Shown one piece after another: positions 1 to 5,517 of a stretch of 7,598 nt of DNA. The notes beneath the pieces are model-generated. The model did no database searches. It saw only the letters and a list, made by a program, of their open reading frames with translations, and was not told the DNA's origin. The stretch comes from Flectobacillus sp. (GTDB lineage Bacteria > Bacteroidota > Bacteroidia > Cytophagales > Spirosomataceae). The translations under genes and the position numbers were made by a program. How positions within the stretch are numbered: the stretch's first letter is position 1; every line of letters starts with the position of its first letter. The DNA lies in contig JARXAV010000330.1 of assembly GCA_029865665.1 (NCBI GenBank), forward strand, positions 1 to 7,598, written 5' to 3'.

Positions 1-927
1 GCATTTAAGCACGCTACTGGTGAATTATCGCAGTTGTTAAGAGACATTGCCTTGGCAACAAAAGTCGTAAATCGGGAAGTTAACAAAGCAGGATTGGTAG
101 ATATTACGGGCGGAGCAGGTTCTGAAAATGTGCAGGGTGAAAGTCAACAAAAGTTGGATGTCATTGCTGATGTTCGTTTTATCCGTGCCTTAATCAATGG
201 TGGTGAAGTGGCGGCCATTGTATCCGAAGAGAACGAAGACATTATTTATACAGGAAATAACAACGGAAAATACGTAGTAGCTATTGACCCTTTGGACGGC
301 TCATCGAACATTGATGTAAATGTTTCTATTGGAACGATTTTCTCTATTTACCGAAGAATTACACCGATAGGCACAGAACCGACCATGTCCGATTTTTTAC
401 AAGGTGGACGTAAGCAAGTAGCAGCAGGATACATTCTTTTTGGCTCATCGACTATTTTAGTGTATGCCACAGGACACGGAGTTAATGGATTTACCTACGA
501 GCATTCTTTAGGAGAGTTTTTTCTATCGCATCCTAATATGCAAATCCCTGTAAACGGAAGTATTTTCTCTTGTAACGAAGGAAACCTAAAAGACTTTCCT
601 GAAGGGGTAAAAGACTATTTAACAGACTGCAAAACAAAGCGTTATGCAGCCCGCTATATTGGTTCGTTGGTAGGAGATTTTCACCGAAATTTACTAAAAG
701 GTGGCATTTATTTATATCCTCCAACTAAGAAATCACCGAATGGAAAATTGCGTCTTTTGTACGAATGTTTCCCTTTAGCCTACCTAATCGAACAAGCTGG
801 AGGACAAGCCTTTAGCAGTCAATATCACGATATTTTAGACATTATTCCAGAAAGTGTTCATCAGCGAATTCCGTTCTATGTTGGTTCACTGAACATGATG
901 GACGAACTGTACGAAAAAATTCAATAG
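1..927 (+). CDS. fbp: Class I fructose-1,6-bisphosphatase, 5'-truncated by the window edge
   Basis: This enzyme hydrolyses fructose 1,6-bisphosphate to fructose 6-phosphate in the cytoplasm, the committed step of gluconeogenesis, and needs Mg2+. The frame is open from base 1, and the residues before the first possible start ([10 protein letters not shown]) already match the family, so the true start lies upstream. 308 residues are visible; family members have about 330-345, so roughly 25-35 are missing. Visible signatures are the SEENED segment (about residues 75-80, with the metal-binding acidic residues), the metal and substrate motif [10 protein letters not shown] (96-105), and KLRLLYEC with its metal-ligand Glu at 255, followed by the usual EQAGGQA. 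All key residues are present, so the enzyme looks intact. It is followed 8 bases later by an intrinsic terminator, so it is probably the last gene of its transcript. Identification is by strong family similarity recognised by eye. Confidence 0.97.
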   Translation, partial: AFKHATGELSQLLRDIALATKVVNREVNKAGLVDITGGAGSENVQGESQQKLDVIADVRFIRALINGGEVAAIVSEENEDIIYTGNNNGKYVVAIDPLDGSSNIDVNVSIGTIFSIYRRITPIGTEPTMSDFLQGGRKQVAAGYILFGSSTILVYATGHGVNGFTYEHSLGEFFLSHPNMQIPVNGSIFSCNEGNLKDFPEGVKDYLTDCKTKRYAARYIGSLVGDFHRNLLKGGIYLYPPTKKSPNGKLRLLYECFPLAYLIEQAGGQAFSSQYHDILDIIPESVHQRIPFYVGSLNMMDELYEKIQ

Positions 928-935
928 TCAAAACG

Positions 936-968
936 AAATCCTGTTGGTGTGACCGACAGGATTTTTTT
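936..968 (+). terminator. Rho-independent terminator of the fbp transcript
   Basis: A 13-bp stem (936-948 paired with 952-964, containing one T-G wobble) closes a 3-base loop and runs directly into seven T residues (962-968). It starts 8 bases after the fbp stop codon. Stem, GC core (CCTGT/ACAGG) and T tract are all as expected for an intrinsic terminator, so the following gene needs its own promoter. Confidence 0.9.
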
Positions 969-988
969 GTTTGGGAGTATTTGGATAA

Positions 989-1024
989 ATTGCATAGCAA
1001 TACTAACCTAAATAGCATTGCATA
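989..1024. repeat. Short repeats upstream of the DUF262 gene
   Basis: The octamer ATTGCATA occurs twice, at 989-996 and 1017-1024. The first copy also belongs to an inverted pair ATTGC (989-993) / GCAAT (997-1001). The repeats sit in the 85-bp gap between the fbp terminator and the DUF262 start, where a promoter or operator must lie. In AT-rich DNA such short repeats can arise by chance, so an operator role is only a possibility. Confidence 0.25.
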
Positions 1025-1053
1025 AACAGTCATTTAAATACAGCATAACAACT

Positions 1054-2745
1054 ATGTCACAATTCATAAATTTAAACACCATAATCGGGAATGGCAAATC
1101 CTACCAAGTTCCCATTTTTCAAAGAGATTACTCTTGGGAAAAAGATGATTGGGAAGATTTATGGAATGACATTGAAGAAATTCCAAATGATAAAACACAT
1201 TATCTAGGGTATCTAGTTTTACAAAATAATAGAGAGGAAGAAGACTCATTTTGGGTAATTGACGGACAACAAAGGCTTACAACCCTTTCAATTATAGCCT
1301 TAGCAGTTACAGCACTTTTTAAAAAATGGTCAAATGAAAATATTGATGCTGAAGATAATAAAATTAGATTTGATAAAATTACCGAACGCTATTTAGGTAA
1401 TTTTTCTACTTCTAAGCTTTCTATAAGTCCAAAGCTTACTTTAAATAGAAACAACGATGATTATTATAAAAGCTGGTTGCTCAAATTGCGACAGCCTGCT
1501 TCACTGTCAAGGCTAAAACCCTCTCAAAGGTTAATGCAAAAAGCCTTCAACTATTTTTTTGAACAGATTGAAGAAAAATTCAAGACGAATAAATCAGGAG
1601 CAGATCTTGCTGACTTCCTCGAAAAAATAGTTGGAAATGGAATCATCTTTACCCAAATTATTGTAACAAATGACCTAGATGCTTTCAAAGTATTTGAAAC
1701 ATTAAACGCAAGAGGAGTTAAACTTTCTACTGCTGACTTATTAAAAAACTATCTGTTTAAATTAACGCATAATTTGGGAGAATTAGACTTGGAAGAAGCA
1801 GAAAGACGTTGGCTTAATATTTCAGATACAATTAGGGGGAACGATCTAACTACGTTTATACGTCACTTTTGGAATAGCAAATATAAGTTAGAGCGACAGC
1901 CAACCCTTTTTAAAGCCATAAAACGAGAAATTAAAACAGCAGAATTAGCATTTGATTTTTTGAATAATTTGGAAACTACAAGCCTTTTTTATACCGCTTT
2001 TAATAATCCAAACGATGAAATTTGGAATAAAGAGGAGAGAAATTGGCTAAAAGTATTGGTACTACTTAATGTATCAACTTGCTATTCATTAATGCTCGCT
2101 GCTCTTGAAAACTTACCTCGTGGAGACTTCAAAACATTACTCAGAGAACTTGCTGCCATTACTTTTAGGTACAATTTAGGGGATTTAAACCCAAATGAAG
2201 CCGAAAGAATATTTAGTAAAGTGGCTAACGAAATTGCCAAAAAACAACTAGTTACTGTTAAAGAGGTAGTATTATCGTTGAAAAGCATTTATGTATCCGA
2301 TGATAACTTTGAGCAAGCCTTTTCAACGGTAATTATTAATACAAGAAGAAAAAAAGAGTTGGTCAAGTATATTCTGGTTAGTATTGAAAATCAAATAGCG
2401 AATAAGGACTATCAACCAGAAGATGCAGTATCCACGATAGAACATATCTTGCCTGAAAATCCTGGAAGCTTGTGGGATGATAAATTTCCAGTAGATATCC
2501 AAGACGACTATATATTCAGATTAGGTAACTATTCACTACTGGAAAAAGGCATCAATAATAAATTAGGGAGTAATCTACCCTTTACGAGTAAATTAGACGA
2601 GTACAAAAAATCATCTTATTTATTGTCTAGTAAATGGTGTAATTACGATGATTTCTCACCAAAGGAAATTGCGTTGAGACAAGAAAAGATGGCACAAGTA
2701 GCCAAAGGAATTTGGAGAAGTGCGTACATAAATTCACTCGTATAA
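1054..2745 (+). CDS. DUF262-DUF1524 protein, single-chain GmrSD-like type IV restriction endonuclease
   Basis: 563 residues from the ATG at 1054. An in-frame TTG at 1018 would add 12 residues unlike the family, whereas the ATG places the DUF262 N terminus (SYQVPIFQRDYSW, about 16-28) at the usual distance. The N-terminal DUF262 domain carries DGQQR (70-74), the nucleotide-binding/hydrolysis motif of GmrS, SspE and BrxU relatives, and the FETLNARG...ADLLK block (214-231). A helical middle follows. The C-terminal DUF1524 His-Me nuclease domain shows the HxxP motif HILP (464-467), then RLGNYSLLE (489-497), a downstream Asn pair (501-502) and a K...Y..S tail. Relatives use NTP binding to gate cleavage of modified phage DNA (glucosylated hydroxymethylcytosine for GmrSD; phosphorothioate context for SspE); the target here is unknown. 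No methylase, Ssp or BREX gene is beside it. Sampled lines give about 29% GC against about 40% in neighbours, suggesting horizontal acquisition. Both active sites look intact. No convincing promoter was found in 969-1053. Confidence 0.9.
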   Translation: MSQFINLNTIIGNGKSYQVPIFQRDYSWEKDDWEDLWNDIEEIPNDKTHYLGYLVLQNNREEEDSFWVIDGQQRLTTLSIIALAVTALFKKWSNENIDAEDNKIRFDKITERYLGNFSTSKLSISPKLTLNRNNDDYYKSWLLKLRQPASLSRLKPSQRLMQKAFNYFFEQIEEKFKTNKSGADLADFLEKIVGNGIIFTQIIVTNDLDAFKVFETLNARGVKLSTADLLKNYLFKLTHNLGELDLEEAERRWLNISDTIRGNDLTTFIRHFWNSKYKLERQPTLFKAIKREIKTAELAFDFLNNLETTSLFYTAFNNPNDEIWNKEERNWLKVLVLLNVSTCYSLMLAALENLPRGDFKTLLRELAAITFRYNLGDLNPNEAERIFSKVANEIAKKQLVTVKEVVLSLKSIYVSDDNFEQAFSTVIINTRRKKELVKYILVSIENQIANKDYQPEDAVSTIEHILPENPGSLWDDKFPVDIQDDYIFRLGNYSLLEKGINNKLGSNLPFTSKLDEYKKSSYLLSSKWCNYDDFSPKEIALRQEKMAQVAKGIWRSAYINSLV

Positions 2746-2748
2746 ATC

Positions 2749-2781
2749 TTCACATTCTTTATCCTATTTTCGGAATGTGAA
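2749..2781 (+). terminator. Weak hairpin after the DUF262 gene, possible terminator
   Basis: A perfect 9-bp inverted repeat (TTCACATTC, 2749-2757, with 2773-2781) encloses a 15-base loop, starting 3 bases after the DUF262 stop codon. The stem is AT-rich and is followed only by a broken T-rich stretch, so it is a weak terminator by itself or a 3'-end stabilising hairpin. The stronger hairpin at 2841-2878 can finish the job. Confidence 0.4.
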
Positions 2782-2840
2782 TGTTAATCTTTTGGAGTCT
2801 GTCAACCTAAAGGAAGTTTTGCTCCTCCATTTCGTATATT

Positions 2841-2878
2841 CCACAAAAAGCCCTCACCGAAGCGAAGGCTTTTTGTGG
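2841..2878. terminator. Bidirectional terminator between convergent genes
   Basis: A perfect 12-bp inverted repeat (CCACAAAAAGCC at 2841-2852 with 2867-2878) has a 14-base loop. The A5 and T5 runs are built into the stem, so an AAAAAGCC...GGCTTTTT terminator appears on either strand. It ends 14 bases from the stop codon of the minus-strand 600-residue gene and lies 95 bases after the DUF262 gene, serving both. Confidence 0.85.
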
Positions 2879-2892
2879 ATTAGCTTATTCGA

Positions 2893-4695
2893 TTAATTCA
2901 AAAAAAACTGACATTGTAAACTGGCTAAATCTTCGCTTGCTTTGTCTAAGGCAGCATCAAATTGAGTTTTAACCTGTTTCGATATTCCCTCTAATTGGCG
3001 GTAATATGCAATGCCATTTTCCATGTTTTTATAAAACTCGTTAAGATATTTTTTACGTTTTGCATCTACTAAACTTCCTGCATCTTTGGCAACTTGCTCT
3101 GCTAAGTAATTGATATATAGCTTCAACTCAGCAATAAATACGTGCGGACGGGTATCGTTGGTTAAGTCATGATTTCTACCATAAATATAATCAACCATCG
3201 TTTGCAGACTGACGATATTCGAGAAATTGGCAATATTTGGCCCCGGGCAAATGGTTACCGCTTCTAGCTTTTTCAAGAAAGGCACTTTATACACCTTCGA
3301 AGCCGCATTACTCAAACCAATACATAAACATTCTTTATCTTGTACCTCTGCCACTTGTTCTTTAAACTGCTTTTCGGGCAAATCCAAGGATTTTAACTGG
3401 TCGATTTTCTGTTTCTGATACTTCTGCGAAGCCGTACAAATGGGTTCTGTTGTAAATTCGGTATTGAACGCCAAATGCTTTTCGGTACAAGGACTCCCTG
3501 GTTTTCCATTCAGAATACGCACTTGCTTTTCTAAATCTGAACTTGTGCCTTTTAAGTAATGAAAACGAACTCCCAATGGCGAATTATTACTCAATACAAT
3601 ATCACTTTCTTTGGCTTTTGCCAACAAATCCAAGGTATCGCTGTCAACGGTAGTAGCCTCTGGAACAAGTAAGAATGGTGTTCCCCAACCTGTGCCTTGT
3701 ACTCCATAATGTTGCTGAATAAATTGGTCCTCTTCTGCTGTACCAATTCCGCCCTGTGCCGTAATTCGCACGGGGTGAGGTTGGTCAAACCCTGCTTTTC
3801 CTTTTGCTTTCAAGGCTTGGTTATAAATTTCAAAAATAGAAGCGATTAACTCCTCTTTTTTGGCTTTAAACTCTTCTAAAATTGGCCCCATTAAGTAGCC
3901 ATCGGTTGCAAAAGCATGACCCCCACAGTTTAAACCCGACTCAATTCTGAATTCACTTACCCAAATGCCTTTCTTAGCAAGGTATTTTCCTTGTACCAAA
4001 GCAGAACGGTAATCGCTTACTTTGATGACAATTTTTTTCTTGAATACACCCTGATTATCCGCATCAAACTGGTCGCATTTTTCAAGGTAGTTATACAAAC
4101 GTGGATTCAACCCTGCTGAAAAAATAATCGAAGAGTTCGTCAAATCGCTTTTTACATACCCCCTCAAAGCTGCTACCGCATCCGAGCCGTCTTCTATCGG
4201 CTGACCTTCTTTATCCAAACGATTGCCGTCTAATTTGGTCATGATGTTTACATCAATGCTACCTGCTACCAGTTGTGATTTCAAATATTCTTCCATGATG
4301 GTTTTTGAAGCCCCATTTTCTGAAGACATTACTTCTTGATAAATCTTTTTAAGATTACTCGTATCGGGTAACATTTCAAAGTATTTAACCAACTCTGAAC
4401 CAACTTCAAAAGCCGAATTTTTCATTTTCTCGACCTGCCCCTGCACAATTTTATTCACCAAATTCAAATAATCAGTGATTCGTTTGGCACGAGAATCTTC
4501 TTCATTTGCTAAAATGGGTTGATACGCCTCTTGAATTGTGGGATAATAATAACGTCGCATCATTTCAATTAGGTTATCTTCCACAATGGAAAGTACCGAC
4601 GAAATGCCAAACCTCGCTACTTTGATAGGAGAATCAATGGTGTATGCCAATCCCATGACAGGGATATAAAAAGTATGTTCTGAGTGATTATCCAT
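2893..4695 (-). CDS. Putative nitronate-monooxygenase-like TIM-barrel flavoprotein (function unknown)
   Basis: 600 residues; the ATG is followed within about ten residues by the conserved-looking segment IPVMGLAYTIDSPIKVARFG (11-30). No signal peptide or membrane span is seen, so it is probably cytoplasmic. Several segments resemble the FMN-binding TIM barrel of nitronate monooxygenase/PfaD-type enzymes: a strand SIDVNIMTK (146-154), a GLNCGGHAF segment (254-262) like the family's EAGGH loop, TAQGGIG (312-318) like the AAGGI phosphate-binding loop, and GVQGTGWGTPFLLVPEA (331-347) like GVQMGTRFL. It differs from simple NMOs (about 320-380 residues) by a charged helical insert near 40-140 and a C-terminal part of about 240 residues. 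That part holds cysteines at 403, 420, 456, 458 and 483, including CLC and ICPGPN, and ends in helical sequence. The cysteines could hold a metal or Fe-S cluster, which is inference. I recall similar uncharacterised long proteins in Bacteroidota but no established function. The 70-residue HMA-like gene lies 140 bp upstream on the same strand; a strong terminator follows. Confidence 0.7.
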   Translation of the reverse strand: MDNHSEHTFYIPVMGLAYTIDSPIKVARFGISSVLSIVEDNLIEMMRRYYYPTIQEAYQPILANEEDSRAKRITDYLNLVNKIVQGQVEKMKNSAFEVGSELVKYFEMLPDTSNLKKIYQEVMSSENGASKTIMEEYLKSQLVAGSIDVNIMTKLDGNRLDKEGQPIEDGSDAVAALRGYVKSDLTNSSIIFSAGLNPRLYNYLEKCDQFDADNQGVFKKKIVIKVSDYRSALVQGKYLAKKGIWVSEFRIESGLNCGGHAFATDGYLMGPILEEFKAKKEELIASIFEIYNQALKAKGKAGFDQPHPVRITAQGGIGTAEEDQFIQQHYGVQGTGWGTPFLLVPEATTVDSDTLDLLAKAKESDIVLSNNSPLGVRFHYLKGTSSDLEKQVRILNGKPGSPCTEKHLAFNTEFTTEPICTASQKYQKQKIDQLKSLDLPEKQFKEQVAEVQDKECLCIGLSNAASKVYKVPFLKKLEAVTICPGPNIANFSNIVSLQTMVDYIYGRNHDLTNDTRPHVFIAELKLYINYLAEQVAKDAGSLVDAKRKKYLNEFYKNMENGIAYYRQLEGISKQVKTQFDAALDKASEDLASLQCQFFLN

Positions 4696-4786
4696 ATAAA
4701 TATCAATTAATGAATGTTGTCGCTTCTATTATTCAACAAATTAAGCCATTAATGTTATGCCGTTTACTGACATTAATTCTATCTAC

Positions 4787-4804
4787 TATTGACAATTATC
4801 AATA
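4787..4804. promoter_or_regulatory. 18-bp near-perfect palindrome upstream of the 600-residue gene
   Basis: TATTGACAATTATCAATA pairs with itself at 8 of 9 positions. It lies in the 140-bp gap between the HMA-like gene and the minus-strand NMO-like gene, 92 bases before the latter's start codon. The even symmetry and lack of a loop suit a dimeric regulator's operator better than a terminator. No TAnnTTTG promoter element was recognised near it, so its role is uncertain. Confidence 0.35.
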
Positions 4805-4835
4805 CATACTTTTAGCTACACCCCAATCGCATAAA

Positions 4836-5048
4836 TTAGAACAATTCTTCACAATCGTACGCTAGCCGACGTATGATTGAAATAATGTGTTTAGGTGGAA
4901 TTAAATAATCGGACACCACCGTTAGAGCATTATTAAAATCCGTAAAATTGATTTTAAAACTATTTACGCCAATGCTACGTAGCGAATCCCAAAGTGCTTG
5001 AATACCCAAAGGAGAAGTAATGTTAGTTTTGAATGTGAGCGTTGCCAT
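4836..5048 (-). CDS. Small HMA-like (ferredoxin-fold) protein lacking the CxxC metal site
   Basis: 70 residues, starting MATLTFKTNI. The FKTNI opening (6-10), the region around IGVNSFKINF (26-35), the strand ALTVVS (41-46) and the closing helix ending RLAYDCEEL (61-69) follow the order of Bacteroidota heavy-metal-associated domains. Those typically read FKTNI-C-x-x-C, then a helix, a strand, a LTV strand, a helix and a GY/GF-x-x-E ending. Where the CxxC pair should be, this protein has TSPLG (11-15). The only cysteine is Cys66, near the end. It therefore probably keeps the beta-alpha-beta-beta-alpha-beta fold but cannot bind Cu or Zn in the classical way, and may act in protein interaction or regulation. 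No signal peptide is seen, so it should be cytoplasmic. It is upstream of the NMO-like gene on the same strand with a 140-bp gap and no terminator between, so cotranscription is possible. The HMA relationship is pattern recognition by eye; expression as a real gene is likely but not proven. Confidence 0.65.
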   Translation of the reverse strand: MATLTFKTNITSPLGIQALWDSLRSIGVNSFKINFTDFNNALTVVSDYLIPPKHIISIIRRLAYDCEELF

Positions 5049-5403
5049 ATAAAACGGTTTATTTGATTTAAAATTGAAAGCCTAAAAATGATTACTGAAA
5101 CCTTTGCTTACTTATCAGTTTCAACTACAATATTGAGTACACACGATACTGTAACTTCATTTGGTAATACTTATCTCATAGTGTGCTATCAGGGTTCGGT
5201 TATTATTTAATACTAAAGAATAGTTTCCATAAAATGTGGCTATTACTAATTGCGTTGTACTGAATTAACCAATTAATTACTCAAGAATAACTTATTACTA
5301 GACGTATCTGGAACTTTTTTCCTATCAGATTCTGAACTACTCACCCCCTTTCTCCTACCTCCTTTTTGCCGTTTTCAATGGTTCTTTCATTTTCTTAACG
5401 AAT
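5049..5403. other. Non-coding stretch, putative long leader of the minus-strand genes
   Basis: No convincing gene is seen here on either strand; stops are frequent and only very short frames exist. If the leftward promoter at 5404-5435 is used, this stretch would be a leader of about 350 nt before the HMA-like start. Near its beginning, 5341-5367 is almost pure pyrimidine on the plus strand (2 purines in 27), giving a purine-rich RNA on the minus strand that includes AGGAGG (5363-5358). Minus-strand mini-frames of 11 codons (ATG at 5390) and 23 codons (GTG at 5344) lie in it, but neither has support. No intrinsic terminator or known riboswitch was recognised. Confidence 0.35.
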
Positions 5404-5435
5404 CAAAATTAGATTTTATTTAGACTAATTCCAAA
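5404..5435 (-). promoter_or_regulatory. Leftward Bacteroidota-type promoter toward the HMA-like gene
   Basis: On the minus strand a -33 TTTG (5435-5432, inside the left arm of the inverted repeat) is followed after exactly 20 bases by TAATTTTG (5411-5404), a perfect match to the Bacteroidota -7 consensus TAnnTTTG. Transcription would start near 5398. The nearest good minus-strand gene is the HMA-like one, about 350 bases on. The element match is direct; use of the promoter is inferred. Confidence 0.55.
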
Positions 5436-5470
5436 TAATTATTCATTTTTATTTGGAATTAGTCTAAATA
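5417..5470. repeat. Perfect 22-bp inverted repeat, candidate double Fur-like operator
   Basis: Bases 5417-5438 and 5449-5470 are exact reverse complements separated by 10 bases. Within each arm, a 19-bp core (5418-5436 and 5451-5469) beginning ATTTAGA and ending TCCAAAT is itself an imperfect palindrome matching its own reverse complement at 14 of 19 positions. That is the 7-1-7 style of symmetry seen for Fur-family sites. The core centres are 33 bp apart, about three helical turns, so two dimers could sit on the same DNA face. Each arm covers a -33 TTTG, so binding would block both divergent promoters. Fur is the natural candidate because the adjacent gene is a siderophore-type receptor, but the regulator is not identified by the sequence. 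Confidence 0.65.
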
Positions 5471-5483
5471 GATACAAACTTTG
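5452..5483 (+). promoter_or_regulatory. Rightward Bacteroidota-type promoter of the TonB receptor
   Basis: TTTG at 5452-5455, inside the right arm of the inverted repeat, is followed after 20 bases by AAACTTTG (5476-5483), which matches TAnnTTTG except at the first base. The predicted transcript starts near 5490, giving a leader of about 28 nt to the ATG at 5518. No Shine-Dalgarno site precedes the ATG, which is normal for Bacteroidota; the leader is A-rich just before the start (ATAAACAAC). Confidence 0.6.
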
Positions 5484-5517
5484 CATCATCAAACTAACAC
5501 AGTTATACATAAACAAC

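Noticed and set aside
34..36. TTG at 34 as the start of the fbp gene
   Set aside because: The frame is open to base 1 and the encoded residues before it belong to the conserved family sequence, so the start lies outside the window.
1018..1053. Upstream in-frame TTG start giving a 575-residue DUF262 protein
   Set aside because: The 12 added residues do not resemble the family, and the ATG at 1054 places the first conserved block at the normal distance from the N terminus.
969..2840. Mobile element carrying the DUF262 gene
   Set aside because: No transposase, integrase, terminal inverted repeats or target-site duplication could be found at the edges; only composition suggests transfer.
5088..5210. 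40-codon plus-strand frame starting at an ATG in the intergenic region
   Set aside because: No recognisable sequence, no promoter and no neighbour on the same strand; length is within chance for this DNA.
5273..5390. Minus-strand mini-frames (11 codons from ATG 5390; 23 codons from GTG 5344) near an AGGAGG
   Set aside because: Very short, low-complexity and without homology I can recognise; Bacteroidota rarely depend on strong Shine-Dalgarno sites, so the purine tract is weak support. Kept only as a note on the leader.
5417..5470. The 22-bp inverted repeat as an intrinsic terminator
   Set aside because: The arms are AT-rich, no gene ends nearby on either strand, and both arms hold promoter -33 elements, so an operator explains it better.
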